Assembly: GCF_002585305.1 (NCBI RefSeq) | Contig: NZ_NUNF01000085.1 | Location: forward strand, 1-52,747 | Direction: 5' to 3' | Length of the DNA: 52,747 nucleotides | Origin: Bacillus sp. AFS037270 | Lineage (GTDB): Bacteria; Bacillota; Bacilli; Bacillales_B; DSM-18226 | Shown here: in pieces, positions 42,072 through 51,663 of the stretch | Layout: each line of letters begins with the position of its first letter | How positions within the stretch are numbered: position 1 is the first letter of the stretch | Program-made: the position numbers and the translations under genes | The notes under the pieces: model-generated | What the model saw: the letters and a program-made list of their open reading frames with translations, nothing else | The model's database searches: none | What the model was told of the DNA's origin: nothing

Positions 42072-42767
42072 TTACACATGGCTTTTGCCATCATTATTTA
42101 CCAGGCTTTCTAGTTTCCTAAGGATTACCCGCATTACTTGATAGTATTCTTGGTCTTGAAACATTTCATATAAAATCCGGTAATCATTAAATATGTCCAA
42201 TAAGTTATCGATTAATTCCTTTTTTTCTTTTTTTCGTTCAATTTCCTCAAATTCGGCCTTTCGGACCATTCCTTGAACCTTAGGTGTTTTTTCAGTTTTT
42301 TCTTGCTTATTGACTAAGTATAGGAGACCCAGCTTTTGGATGAAGGTATCAGCATTCTCGGCATCAGCGACTAGGGTTAATTCCTCTTCGCCGGCTTCAA
42401 GCCATTCTCCATCACTAACCCGAGATAGTTCGTAAATAACATCTTCCCAAGCATCTTCTTTATAACGCCAAATTTCCGTTCTAAAACCGACTACCTTAAA
42501 TAAATCAGCGCCATATCCACTTACTTGAACTAAGTCACCGAAAAAGAATTTATACTCAATATCAATCTGCTCTTGCTCTACCAAGGTGCCATCATATTCT
42601 GAAAGCAATTGAAGGGCTTCTTCTATATAGAGACCTTCACTCTTATTGACTTCATAAACGTAATTGCCGTCCAATAATTTAATATCGGTAACTTTTCCAA
42701 CCGTACCATAGATGGTGATCACGACGGTATCACCAATTTTATACTTTGGTTTCTTCCTCTTTGCCAT
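42072..42767 (-). CDS. yodN: YodN-like protein
   Basis: 231 residues. Basic N-terminus (MAKRKKPKYKIGD) then two SH3-like beta barrels (GDTVVITIYGTVGKVTDIKLLDGNYVYEV and FFGDLVQVSGYGADLFKVVGFRTEI) and a helical, Lys/Glu-rich C-terminus. Function unknown. Start at 42767, with GAGGGG 10 bases upstream. Named by position and layout relative to B. subtilis yodN; sequence recognition is moderate. Confidence 0.65.
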   Translation of the reverse strand: MAKRKKPKYKIGDTVVITIYGTVGKVTDIKLLDGNYVYEVNKSEGLYIEEALQLLSEYDGTLVEQEQIDIEYKFFFGDLVQVSGYGADLFKVVGFRTEIWRYKEDAWEDVIYELSRVSDGEWLEAGEEELTLVADAENADTFIQKLGLLYLVNKQEKTEKTPKVQGMVRKAEFEEIERKKEKKELIDNLLDIFNDYRILYEMFQDQEYYQVMRVILRKLESLVNNDGKSHV

Positions 42768-42860
42768 ATCCTCCCATCCCCTCAAATGGATTGGTCGTGT
42801 AGTTTAATTACAATAGTATATGCAGGGTGAAAAATATCGCTCATGACAATTTTGAAATAA

Positions 42861-42885
42861 AAAAATCGCCAGCTTTGGGCGATTT
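42861..42885 (-). terminator. Terminator of yozE
   Basis: AAATCGCC/GGCGATTT with a 7-base loop and minus-strand T run. Confidence 0.8.
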
Positions 42886-42897
42886 AAATGTTTTTAT

Positions 42898-43119
42898 TTA
42901 ACTTTCGGCACTTAGATAATGCTCCCATGCTTCATCAAAGACGGACATCGATTTTAGATACTGTCCATGCATTTCCAAGTATGAACTTATTTGGTGGTAA
43001 TCTTCCGATGTTTTTGGAAACCCATGATCCAAAAACGCATTATTTGCAAAAGCACTGATATCATCTTTCGGTGCAGGATGTCTATATTTCATTAAAAAAT
43101 GATAAAATGATTTTCTCAT
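42898..43119 (-). CDS. yozE: YozE (UPF0346) SAM-like protein
   Basis: 73 residues, MRKSFYHFLMKYRHPAPKDDISAFANNAFLDHGFPKTSEDYHQISSYLE, typical YozE family with a four-helix SAM-like fold. Function unknown. The frame is open 52 codons farther upstream but those residues cross a terminator and do not match the family, so I start it at 43119. Confidence 0.9.
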   Translation of the reverse strand: MRKSFYHFLMKYRHPAPKDDISAFANNAFLDHGFPKTSEDYHQISSYLEMHGQYLKSMSVFDEAWEHYLSAES

Positions 43120-43233
43120 ACTTTCTAACGCCTTTCTTGTCCAATTCGGAAACGAGTCATTTTTCTTATGAATTACTATAACGGATACTATTCGTATCGT
43201 CCAGTTGGAATTACAGGAAACCATAATAAAAAA

Positions 43234-43250
43234 CAGCCTTTTTAGGGCTG
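43234..43250 (-). terminator. Hairpin between yokU and yozE
   Basis: CAGCC/GGCTG core extended by AG/CT, followed on the minus strand by TTTTTTAT. Confidence 0.6.
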
Positions 43251-43258
43251 CTCTTATG

Positions 43259-43543
43259 TTAACTTGAAAAGTCAAAATAATTCCTCTTTAATAATCTTGG
43301 AATTTTCATTAATTCCTCGTAGGAAATCACTTTTCCAATTTGTTTACAATTAATTAAAAACAATTGATCTTCTATTTCTTTTACAATGCTCTCACTCTGA
43401 TAGGTCATATTACAGTCACAGCAATGCTGTGTAGGTGTTTCTTTGATTTCAATTGCACGCGAACCGTCAGGTAATTCCCAGTAAACAGAGTCTGATGTGG
43501 CTTTAACATTAGAATTATTGCACCATTCGCATTGAATTTTCAC
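43259..43543 (-). CDS. yokU: YokU-family zinc-finger protein
   Basis: 94 residues. YgiT-type zinc finger with CEWC near the start and CCDC at about 41-44, followed by a helical tail. The GTG at 43543 lies 7 bases after AGGAGGT; the earlier GTG overlaps that site. Located 3' of kamA as in B. subtilis. Confidence 0.82.
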   Translation of the reverse strand: MKIQCEWCNNSNVKATSDSVYWELPDGSRAIEIKETPTQHCCDCNMTYQSESIVKEIEDQLFLINCKQIGKVISYEELMKIPRLLKRNYFDFSS

Positions 43544-43555
43544 TCCATACACCTC

Positions 43556-44995
43556 CTACTCCTTAATTGGTTTAATTACTTGGTTTGTATTTTCACCTAA
43601 ATTATTTCCCTTTCCTTTTTCCGTCATTGCTTTAAACTTCTTTTCCTTTAATTCATCCCGTTTACTCCGCTTATCTTTTAACGAAGAATGAGCAGGGTCT
43701 TGAATGTATTGTTTACGGCGATTGAGCCTTGATAATCCTTCAGGTACTAAATTGAAATGCTGGTCATTCATAATTCCGGCAATCCCTGCAAGTGACTTTT
43801 TGTCTGCCATATCAGGGTATACTTTTTCAAAGTATTCATCAGCTCTGCCAGGAACATAGTTTTCAGGCTCCGGATAGGAGGTAATCACACCTTCAAAATT
43901 TCGGAGCACGACCTTTTCCGGACTCTGAGAAATTAAATAGTTCGGCTGCAGCGCAATTTTCCCGCCTCCACCTGGAGCGTCGACGACAAAGGTTGGCACA
44001 GCATATCCGCTCGTATGGCCGCGCAACCCCTCGATAATTTCTAGTCCCTTGGAAACAGGAGCACGAAAATGCCCGATTCCCTCTGAAAGGTCACATTGAT
44101 AGATATAGTAAGGACGGACACGGATTTTTACGAGGTCATGCATGAGCCTTTTCATGATTGGAACGCTATCATTAATTCCTGCTAGAATGACAGATTGGTT
44201 TCCAACAGGTACACCGGCATTAGCCAGCATTTCACAGGCTTTTTTTGAGTCCTCGGTAATTTCAATTGAAGTATTAAAATGGGTGTTTAACCAGATTGGA
44301 TGGTATTTTTTCAAAATATTGCAGAGGTTTTCAGTAATCCGCTGCGGGAAGACCACTGGTGCCCTTGTTCCGATTCGGATAATTTCCACATGGTCAATTT
44401 CACGTAGATTTTTCAAAATATATTCTAAAATATTATCATTAATCAACAGTCCATCCCCGCCGGAAATTAATACATCGCGAACCTCCGGTGTTTGTCTGAT
44501 GTAGGAAATAGCAGCATCAAGCTGTTTTTTAGGCACACCCATGCCAATCTGACCCGAAAAACGTCTTCTCGTACAATAACGGCAGTACATCGAGCATTGA
44601 TTAGTGACTAGAAAGAGCACCCGATCAGGATAGCGGTGTGTTAGTCCTGGTACCGGTGAGTCCTCATCCTCATGTAAGGGATCTTCAAGATCATATTTCG
44701 TTTTGTAGATTTCTTTAGAGATCGGTACCGATTGCATCCGAATCGGACAGCGGGGATCATCTGGATTCATTAATGAAGCGTAATAGGGTGTGATATTTAA
44801 GGGAATGGTTTTAGTGGAAATTCTTACCCCCTCTTCTTCATCTGGGGTTAAGTTGATTACCTTTTTTAAATCATCGACTGTACGAATGGTATTGGTTAAT
44901 TGCCATAGCCAATCGTTCCACTGTTCCTCGGTAACATCTTTCCAAAGTTCTATATCTTTCCAATATCTGTTTGGTTTATATATAAAATGTTTCAT
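43556..44995 (-). CDS. kamA: Lysine 2,3-aminomutase
   Basis: 479 residues. Radical SAM plus PLP enzyme that turns L-lysine into L-beta-lysine. The [4Fe-4S]-SAM site is Cys134-Cys138-Cys141 (CSMYCRYC) and PLP binding sits in PGGGGKIALQP. GGAGG lies 7 bases before the ATG. A SigL promoter is just upstream, and an activator gene of the sigma-54 type follows on the 5' side. Product feeds YodP and the yodQRST genes. Confidence 0.96.
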   Translation of the reverse strand: MKHFIYKPNRYWKDIELWKDVTEEQWNDWLWQLTNTIRTVDDLKKVINLTPDEEEGVRISTKTIPLNITPYYASLMNPDDPRCPIRMQSVPISKEIYKTKYDLEDPLHEDEDSPVPGLTHRYPDRVLFLVTNQCSMYCRYCTRRRFSGQIGMGVPKKQLDAAISYIRQTPEVRDVLISGGDGLLINDNILEYILKNLREIDHVEIIRIGTRAPVVFPQRITENLCNILKKYHPIWLNTHFNTSIEITEDSKKACEMLANAGVPVGNQSVILAGINDSVPIMKRLMHDLVKIRVRPYYIYQCDLSEGIGHFRAPVSKGLEIIEGLRGHTSGYAVPTFVVDAPGGGGKIALQPNYLISQSPEKVVLRNFEGVITSYPEPENYVPGRADEYFEKVYPDMADKKSLAGIAGIMNDQHFNLVPEGLSRLNRRKQYIQDPAHSSLKDKRSKRDELKEKKFKAMTEKGKGNNLGENTNQVIKPIKE

Positions 44996-45029
44996 ATCAT
45001 TTCCTCCAATCTTGCTTCACTAAATAATA

Positions 45030-45045
45030 TGCAAGAATTGTGCCA
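45030..45045 (-). promoter_or_regulatory. SigL (sigma-54) promoter of kamA
   Basis: On the minus strand TGGCACAATTCTTGCA matches the -24/-12 consensus TGGCAC-N5-TTGCA at every base; start of RNA would be about 24 bases before the kamA ATG. Confidence 0.9.
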
Positions 45046-45102
45046 ACTCTACAGTCAGATAAAAAGCCGATTCCTTGGTTATTTTGATTTTGAGACTCAA
45101 AA

Positions 45103-45126
45103 AAACCGCCGAAAATTCGGCGGTTT
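45103..45126 (-). terminator. Terminator of the SigL activator gene
   Basis: AAACCGCCGAA/TTCGGCGGTTT, overlaps the stop codon and has a minus-strand T tail. Confidence 0.8.
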
Positions 45127-46609
45127 AGTGAGGAATTTTTTTTAATTTATATTGAAGAGTCTGCCTTGGTATTTCAAGTAGCTTGGCAGCTTGATTGATA
45201 TTTCCTTTAGAAAGGTCGAGGGCACTTATGATTAGCTTTTTCTCCACTTCCTCCAAATTCTTTCTTAATGATAGATTATCAGAAGGATGATTATTACCTT
45301 TGGCACCAGCAGGATACTGCCTCAGGATAACAGGCAAATCAACAACCCCAAGGTGATTTCCCTCACAAACATTCATCATATATTCTAGCGTATGTTTAAG
45401 TTCTCGGACATTTCCGGGCCATTGATATCCAGTTAAAAATATCTCTAGATTTTTTTCCACACCTTGAATCGTCTTACTTAATTGTCTATTAAAATCTTGT
45501 ATAAAAAAATCAGTTAAGTACATGATATCCTCTCTCCTATCCCTTAAGGGCAAGAGAGAAAAGGTAAACACATTCAAGCGATAATACAGATCATGGCGAA
45601 TCATTTTCTCTTGGAGTGCTGTTTGTGGGTGTACATTCATGGCGGCAATAACACGAACATTAACGGAAATATTTTGTGAGCTGCCCACCCTGCGAATCAT
45701 CCCGTCCTCTAATATCCGTAAAAGTTTGGCCTGAAGCTCTATCGACATCGTGTGAAGTTCATCGAGAAAAAGGGTCCCGCCGTCAGCCAATTCAAATAAA
45801 CCTTTCCGATCAACAGACCCAGTATAACTGCCTTTGACTGTCCCAAAAAGGATGCTTTCCAACAGCGTTTCTGGGATGGCAGCACAATTTTGAGCGACAA
45901 ATGGACCTTCTGAACGATGGGACTCATGGTGTATACCCTGGACAAACAATTCCTTTCCAGTTCCAGACTCCCCGTAGACAAGAATCGGAGAATCCGATTT
46001 TGCCAGTTTCCTTGCCTCTTCCTTAGTATTAATTAATTCCGGGTTGATTGTTTTTATATCATTTAGTGTATACTTTACCTGCTTTGCACGTCTGTTGGGG
46101 CTGCTCTTAGAAAAACCTTTTTGTAAGTCTAAAAGTCTTTCTGCAAGCAGCTTCATTCTTGAATAATCCTTGGCAATTTCGACTGCGCCAACAAAGTCCT
46201 CCGCAAGAAAAATAGGCAGCGTGGTATTAATGGTATCAATCCTCACTCCGTGCATATTGACATACACCTGAGCTTGATTATAAATGGGCTTTCCTGTTTT
46301 TATAACCTTTAAAAGAGTGCTCGACTCTTCTGTCAAAGAGGGAAATGCATCAATTAAATGCTTTCCTAACACTTCCTCTACGTCCATCCCATCATGTTTG
46401 GCAGCTATTTCATTGTAGAAAATGGTTTTTCCTTCAGTATTGACAACATGGATTCCTTCATCAATGCTTTTAAGAATGGCAGTCAAAACCTCTTGTGTTA
46501 ATGCCGTTAATTGTCCTATTTTATTCACCTGCCTGCTATAGCATCTAGTGTGCTGAAAAATTGGCACCGCCAGCCGAAATCTTAGCAGTTTGCCAGATTT
46601 TTCACCCAC
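45125..46609 (-). CDS. kamR: Sigma-54-dependent activator of lysine catabolism (KamR-like)
   Basis: 494 residues as read. A PAS sensor (about 45-160, SIDEGIHVVNTEGKTIFYN), then an AAA+ domain with Walker A GESGTGKE, the sigma-54 contact loop GSYTGS (usual GAFTGA) and GTLFLDEL, and a Fis-type helix-turn-helix at the end (INQAAKLLEIPRQTLQYKL). It should drive the SigL promoter at kamA. The start is unclear: the GTG at 46609 overlaps yodP by 28 bases, and a GTG at 46528 (MNKIGQLTAL) is an alternative. The symbol follows the KamR regulator known from the B. cereus group. Confidence 0.88.
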   Translation of the reverse strand: MGEKSGKLLRFRLAVPIFQHTRCYSRQVNKIGQLTALTQEVLTAILKSIDEGIHVVNTEGKTIFYNEIAAKHDGMDVEEVLGKHLIDAFPSLTEESSTLLKVIKTGKPIYNQAQVYVNMHGVRIDTINTTLPIFLAEDFVGAVEIAKDYSRMKLLAERLLDLQKGFSKSSPNRRAKQVKYTLNDIKTINPELINTKEEARKLAKSDSPILVYGESGTGKELFVQGIHHESHRSEGPFVAQNCAAIPETLLESILFGTVKGSYTGSVDRKGLFELADGGTLFLDELHTMSIELQAKLLRILEDGMIRRVGSSQNISVNVRVIAAMNVHPQTALQEKMIRHDLYYRLNVFTFSLLPLRDRREDIMYLTDFFIQDFNRQLSKTIQGVEKNLEIFLTGYQWPGNVRELKHTLEYMMNVCEGNHLGVVDLPVILRQYPAGAKGNNHPSDNLSLRKNLEEVEKKLIISALDLSKGNINQAAKLLEIPRQTLQYKLKKIPH

Positions 46610-47436
46610 ATATTCATATTCTCTAGTTTGTCATAGATGTAGCAATTATTCATGAACCTGCCTCTGTAGGAATATCCCAGTTGAAATAAAGCAGCATTCA
46701 TCCCAAATGATAAAGCCCTAGCGATGGAATAGGCACAAAAAATTCCATTTTTCATTAAGTCCTTTTCTAGTTCTTGGAGAATGATTTTCATAAGTCCATA
46801 TTTTCGGTGCTCGATTAACGTTGCACAATCGGTTAATTCAGCATTTTTGTAATAAGCGTTAATCTCTGCAGAGGCGGCACTTACTATTTTTCCCTGATAG
46901 GTAAAGACATAATAGATTGTCCCATCCTTCATAGTCTTTTTTACATATTGAGGATCATGCAATGGAGTGGGATAAATTAGAAATACTTGTTTGTATAAGG
47001 CGGAAAGCTCTCCAGCGCAGCTTTCATCTGCCTTATTCAATTTATATTCCTTTGGTGGGAATGTTTGATCTATTGTAGGGTTTAATTGATAGATACTCTG
47101 AATAATTCCATCCTCGGTAATCCAATGGTCATTCCTTTTGCGTTCAGGCGTAAAAAATTTTGAAAAAAAATGAGCGTCTGAACCTAGAAAATAACGGTCC
47201 ACCATCGCTTCAGGCTGAAGTCCTGCTTCGACAAACGTTTTAAAGTCTTCACTACGGGCTTTAATGATGAGTTTTTCAGCTTGATACTTCTTAACAAGCT
47301 CTTCCACTTTTTCTAATAAAAATTTTGTATTTCCACGGTAATCATCAACCCTGATTCGTTTATTAAAGGGGTCTAAATATACTTCACAAAAATAGTTAGT
47401 TTCGTTCACATAGATAGTGGATGCGGTTTGGTTCAT
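46582..47436 (-). CDS. yodP: Beta-lysine N-acetyltransferase (YodP/AblB)
   Basis: 284 residues, GNAT fold in the C-terminal half (LTDCATLIEHRKYGLMKIILQELEKDL). YodP-type enzymes acetylate beta-lysine, the KamA product, to N-acetyl-beta-lysine, a compatible solute in other organisms. Start at 47436, with GAGGAGT 5 bases upstream. The downstream gene overlaps its end by 28 bases in the longer reading. A weak SigL-like TGGCAC element lies near 47605. Confidence 0.88.
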   Translation of the reverse strand: MNQTASTIYVNETNYFCEVYLDPFNKRIRVDDYRGNTKFLLEKVEELVKKYQAEKLIIKARSEDFKTFVEAGLQPEAMVDRYFLGSDAHFFSKFFTPERKRNDHWITEDGIIQSIYQLNPTIDQTFPPKEYKLNKADESCAGELSALYKQVFLIYPTPLHDPQYVKKTMKDGTIYYVFTYQGKIVSAASAEINAYYKNAELTDCATLIEHRKYGLMKIILQELEKDLMKNGIFCAYSIARALSFGMNAALFQLGYSYRGRFMNNCYIYDKLENMNMWVKNLANC

Positions 47437-47501
47437 ATTGTCACTCCTCAACTGCTTTTCTAAAACCCGGAGAATAAATTCTTCAATCGTAGACGAAATG
47501 A

Positions 47502-47528
47502 AAGTCTGGCCGGTATTTAGCCAGACTT
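47502..47528 (-). terminator. Terminator of the yodTSRQ operon
   Basis: AAGTCTGGC/GCCAGACTT with a 9-base loop and a short T-rich tail on the minus strand. Confidence 0.6.
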
Positions 47529-47616
47529 AAAATTTCATACTAATACTCTCCATATGCTAGTCTGCATTCGGAATTATCATAATATGATTTTATCAATCAA
47601 CAAATGAAGGTGCCAA

Positions 47617-48891
47617 TCATGATGATTCCGCGACTTCACACCATCTCAAAATGGTTAGGGCGATTATATTACTTGCTGCAAACAAATCCTCAAGGATAAT
47701 ATGTTCATTAGCATCATGTGCTACTGCCGTTAAACCGGGTCCAAAGACGACAACGGGAGTATGGCCCACAGTTGAGAGGATTCCCCCATCTGTGCCCCAT
47801 GGACTTGCTTCAATAACAGGCGGTTCTCCTTTAACTTCAATAAAGCTTTTCGTTAATTCATTAATTAACGGGTGGTTAGTCTCGAGACTTCCCGGCTGCC
47901 ATCTCCCGCCAAACCATTCTAGCTTAAGAGGGTGCCTCTTCAGCCATTCATCTTGATCACAAAGATCTTGCAAACATTTTTCCATTTCCATCTGTGCAGA
48001 TTGAATACTTTCATCAGGAGATACTCCCATCCTTCCTTCTATTACGGCTGTATCAGGGACTGATGAAGGCCAATCTCCGCTCATCATTTTGCCGATATTA
48101 ATTGGAATAGGGATAGGAATTTTTTTAAATAGAGGATCAGTAACCCTTGCATTTCTATCTTTCTCTAATTGTTGCAAACTCTGAATTACTATTAGAGATT
48201 TCTCAATCGCACTAACACCTTCGTATCTTGTTCCTCCATGTGCCGCTTTTCCAGTTACAGTAATCCGGAACCACATGGAACCCTGTTGTTTTGGAAACAT
48301 CTTCATGTTGGTTGGCTCAGGAATGATTGCTCCGTCTGCTTGATAGCCTCTTAAAACAGCTGCCAGTGTACCTGCTCCTCCACTTTCTTCTTCAATGACA
48401 CTTTGAAAAATAACATCCCCTTTTAGCTTTATACCGTTGGCAATAATCGCTTCCATTGCCATTAATAGGGCAACATTCCCTCCTTTCATGTCAGTTGACC
48501 CTCTTCCATAAAGATTGCCGCACTCAATTACTCCACTAAATGGTTCATGATCCCAGTTTGACTCATCGCCAACCGGAACCACATCAATATGGCCGTTTAA
48601 AATAATCGATTTGCCACCGCCAGCTCCTTTTAAGACTGCGACCAAGTTTGGGTTTCCATCAAAGCTTTGGCGGTCGCAGCAATAGGCCGGGTGGCTTTTT
48701 AATTCATCACCGCCAATTTCCCATATGTCGAGTGTTAATCCAAGCTGACGACATTTCTCAATGACAATAGCTTGTGTACTGCTCTCATTTCCACGGGTAC
48801 TATTTTCTCGGACAAGCAGTTGTAAAAGTCTTGCTGCTCGAGCCCGATTCTCCTTTAACCATTGCTTTACATGGTGTTCATATTTTTCCAC
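47617..48891 (-). CDS. yodQ: M20-family deacylase (YodQ)
   Basis: 424 residues. Zinc peptidase fold of the ArgE/DapE kind: metal His in HIDVVPV, Asp in STDMKGG and the Glu pair in EEESGGAG, with the dimerisation domain after residue 200. It likely removes an acyl group from an acetylated beta-lysine intermediate. GTG start with AAGGGGTG 7 bases upstream. Last gene of the yodTSRQ operon. Confidence 0.88.
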   Translation of the reverse strand: MEKYEHHVKQWLKENRARAARLLQLLVRENSTRGNESSTQAIVIEKCRQLGLTLDIWEIGGDELKSHPAYCCDRQSFDGNPNLVAVLKGAGGGKSIILNGHIDVVPVGDESNWDHEPFSGVIECGNLYGRGSTDMKGGNVALLMAMEAIIANGIKLKGDVIFQSVIEEESGGAGTLAAVLRGYQADGAIIPEPTNMKMFPKQQGSMWFRITVTGKAAHGGTRYEGVSAIEKSLIVIQSLQQLEKDRNARVTDPLFKKIPIPIPINIGKMMSGDWPSSVPDTAVIEGRMGVSPDESIQSAQMEMEKCLQDLCDQDEWLKRHPLKLEWFGGRWQPGSLETNHPLINELTKSFIEVKGEPPVIEASPWGTDGGILSTVGHTPVVVFGPGLTAVAHDANEHIILEDLFAASNIIALTILRWCEVAESS

Positions 48892-48922
48892 TTTTGTTCA
48901 CCCCTTTAAGCCAAATTCCCCA

Positions 48923-49588
48923 TTAGTACGGTATGTTGCGAATATTTTCACTAACTTTAAATTCACAGCCTGTTTTACTGACCACACTCTCAAGATTGTA
49001 CGGTGCAAATATTTCGGACAAAAGCAGTCCTTCGTGGGACACCTTAAAGACAGCCATTTCTGTAATAATTAAGTCAACGCATCGGGAGGATGTTAAGGGG
49101 AGTGAACATGTATTAACAATTTTGGGGTACCCGTTTTTATCACAGTGGTTCATCACAACGATTACCTTTTTGGCTTTTTGTGCGAGCTCCATTGCTCCTC
49201 CCATACCCGGTACTTTTTTACCCGGCACAATCCAATTGGCCAAATCACCATATTGACTCACTTGCAGTGATCCTAGAACGGTAATATCAACCCTTCCCCT
49301 GCGAATCATACCAAAGGCAACAGCACTGTCACAGTATGAACCACCACTCATTAGGGTCACTGGAAAGCCGCCGGCATTGCACAAATTCTCATCTTCTTTT
49401 CCTTTTCCGGGACTTGGCCCCATTCCCGTAATCCCATTCTCAGCATGAAACATTACCTGTATTTCTCTTGAAAGGTGGTTAGGGACAAGGGATGGAATAC
49501 CAATACCGAGATTCACCACCATACCATTCTGAATTTCCTCTGCAGCTCGTTTGGCCATTCGGTTTCTTTCGTCTATTCCCATGCCCAT
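48923..49588 (-). CDS. yodR: CoA transferase subunit B (YodR)
   Basis: 221 residues. Family I CoA transferase beta chain; the catalytic Glu lies in HAENGITGMGP. With YodS it moves CoA between short acyl acids, probably activating a beta-lysine-derived keto acid. I start it at the ATG 49588, 8 bases after AAGGGGTG; a TTG two codons upstream is possible. It overlaps yodS by 16 bases. Confidence 0.9.
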   Translation of the reverse strand: MGMGIDERNRMAKRAAEEIQNGMVVNLGIGIPSLVPNHLSREIQVMFHAENGITGMGPSPGKGKEDENLCNAGGFPVTLMSGGSYCDSAVAFGMIRRGRVDITVLGSLQVSQYGDLANWIVPGKKVPGMGGAMELAQKAKKVIVVMNHCDKNGYPKIVNTCSLPLTSSRCVDLIITEMAVFKVSHEGLLLSEIFAPYNLESVVSKTGCEFKVSENIRNIPY

Positions 49589-50265
49589 TTCCAATTCACC
49601 CCTTGGGAGGAGATTACATAGTCAACAAATACTCCGGGTGTGATAATTTCATCCGGATCAAGACTGCCCAATGGTACTATTTCCTCTACCTCTGCAATGG
49701 TGAGTTTCCCGGCCATTGCGACAAGTGGATTAGTATTGCGGGCACTTTTGTCATAAATTAAGTTACCATACACATCTGCCTTTTTGGCATAGACAATCGA
49801 AACTTCGGCCGTTAAGGCAGTTTCTATTAAGTATTCGTTTCCGTTTAGTACATATCGCGGTTTATCATTGGAGACTATTTCATTGTCCATACCTATGTCA
49901 GATAAAATCGCCGGCAGACCAACCCCTCCAGCACGGATTCTTTCTGCTAAGATTCCTTGTGGTGAGAACTCAACCTCTAACTTACCATCATGCATAAGTT
50001 GACCCGCGACGGGATTTGAGCCAATATGGGAAGCGATAACTTTCTTTGCCCTGCCACGGCTGACTATTTTACCTATTCCTATGTGGGGGAATCCCGTATC
50101 ATTGCCGATTAATGTTAGATTTTGAACGCCTTTCTTCAAAATGCTATCAATCAATGTTGGTGGTGAACCCACCCCGCCAAAACCGCCGAACATTAAGGTC
50201 ATTCCATCGTGAAAAAAATCCATGACCGTTTCAATCGTCGTAATTTTTCCGAATGGATTTTCCAA
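49573..50265 (-). CDS. yodS: CoA transferase subunit A (YodS)
   Basis: 230 residues with the alpha-chain glycine-rich motif GGFGGVGSPPTLID and the end GSLDPDEIITPGVFVDY. Pairs with YodR. A TTG start lies directly at the yodT stop, so translation is coupled. Confidence 0.9.
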   Translation of the reverse strand: MENPFGKITTIETVMDFFHDGMTLMFGGFGGVGSPPTLIDSILKKGVQNLTLIGNDTGFPHIGIGKIVSRGRAKKVIASHIGSNPVAGQLMHDGKLEVEFSPQGILAERIRAGGVGLPAILSDIGMDNEIVSNDKPRYVLNGNEYLIETALTAEVSIVYAKKADVYGNLIYDKSARNTNPLVAMAGKLTIAEVEEIVPLGSLDPDEIITPGVFVDYVISSQGVNWKWAWE

Positions 50266-51621
50266 TTAATGTTCACCATCCATTCCTGTACTTATTATTT
50301 TTGAAAAAGCTGTAAATGTGTCTTTTAAAAGAAAAACCAATTCCTCAATTTCCCTTTTTGTAATTGTTAAAGGAGGGGAGATAATAATGGCGTCTCCATT
50401 TACCCCGTCTATACCCGCACCCGCCGGGTATACTAGGAGTCCCTTGTCTTTTGCAATTTCAATTATTTTTTGTGTTACGGATGACCTTCTCGGGAATGGC
50501 TGTTTTATACTTGGGTCTTCAACAAATTCAATGCCAAGCAGCAAGCCCCTGCCACGGATATCGCCAATAAAGTGGAATTGCGCCTTTAATTTCTCAAGTT
50601 GGTTTTTCAAATAAATCCCTTTATTATCTACCTTTTTCATAATCTCGTTTTTTTCTAAGTATTCAAGAACAGCCAAAGACACAGCACATGATTGTGGGTT
50701 TGCACTTAAGGTATGACCACTCATGACTGACTTTGACCCGGCCAGAATCGGCTCCATGACCTTATCACTTGCTACAGCCGCGGCAATGGGTGCAAAGCCT
50801 GCCCCCATTCCTTTCCCCAAAGCAACAATATCAGGTACTACTCCCCAATGCTCGCAGGCCAGCATAGTTCCAGATCGGCCAAAACCAGTCATGACCTCAT
50901 CCGCAATAAAAAGGATGTCATTGGCCTCACAAATTTTTTTAATATGTTTAAAATACTCCTTTGGGGGCGTAATTGCTCCTCCGGCTGCTCCGATAATGGG
51001 TTCGGCAATGAAGGCTGCAATTTGTTCAGCACCAATTCGCTTTATTGCTGTTTCTAATTCATGGGCACACAAGTATTGACAGGAGGGAGCTTCAAGATTG
51101 TACGGACACCGGTAGCAATATGGTGGATTTATAGCAGGAAAATCTTCTAAGAGAGGAACAAACCGTGCCCTTCTTCCAGGATGGCCTGACATTGAAAGCG
51201 CTCCCATTGTAATACCATGATAACTAACCCATCTTGAAAGAATCTTGTTCTTCGTTCGAACCCCTGTTTCTTGCCAGTATTGGATCGCCATTTTCATCGC
51301 TGTCTCGGTTGCTTCTGAACCACTGTTTACAAAAAAGCTCCATTTTAGCTCACCCGGTAGTATTTCTGCAAGTTTGTCAGCAAGTTTTTCAGCGGCTTCA
51401 CTTGTAAATTGTGAACGATAAACGAAAGAGACTTTTTTGGCCTGCTCTAGCATCGCTTCGATGATCTCCGTTACCCCATGACCTATGTTAGCAGTCACAG
51501 CACCTGAAGCGGCATCCAGATATTTTTTTCCTTCCATATCAAATAAATAAACCCCTTTGCCATAATCAATGACCGGGTATATTTCATCTAACATTGGTTT
51601 GATTAGAAATGACTTTCCCAC
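50266..51621 (-). CDS. yodT: Class III aminotransferase (YodT)
   Basis: About 451 residues. PLP-dependent omega-aminotransferase: GSEATETAMKMA (phosphate site), ADEVMTGFGRSG, and the PLP Lys in VALGKGMGAG. First gene of the yodTSRQ operon, probably removing an amino group of the beta-lysine pathway. Start uncertain: the GTG at 51621 follows AAAGTGGTG by 6 bases; a TTG at 51645 adds 8 residues. A SigE-like -10 lies 40-50 bases upstream. Confidence 0.9.
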   Translation of the reverse strand: MGKSFLIKPMLDEIYPVIDYGKGVYLFDMEGKKYLDAASGAVTANIGHGVTEIIEAMLEQAKKVSFVYRSQFTSEAAEKLADKLAEILPGELKWSFFVNSGSEATETAMKMAIQYWQETGVRTKNKILSRWVSYHGITMGALSMSGHPGRRARFVPLLEDFPAINPPYCYRCPYNLEAPSCQYLCAHELETAIKRIGAEQIAAFIAEPIIGAAGGAITPPKEYFKHIKKICEANDILFIADEVMTGFGRSGTMLACEHWGVVPDIVALGKGMGAGFAPIAAAVASDKVMEPILAGSKSVMSGHTLSANPQSCAVSLAVLEYLEKNEIMKKVDNKGIYLKNQLEKLKAQFHFIGDIRGRGLLLGIEFVEDPSIKQPFPRRSSVTQKIIEIAKDKGLLVYPAGAGIDGVNGDAIIISPPLTITKREIEELVFLLKDTFTAFSKIISTGMDGEH

Positions 51622-51663
51622 AATGGACACCACTTTCTTTATCAAAATAAGTAGGTATATTCC

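Noticed and set aside
43120..43275. 52-residue extension of yozE
   Set aside because: Crosses the terminator between yokU and yozE and overlaps yokU.
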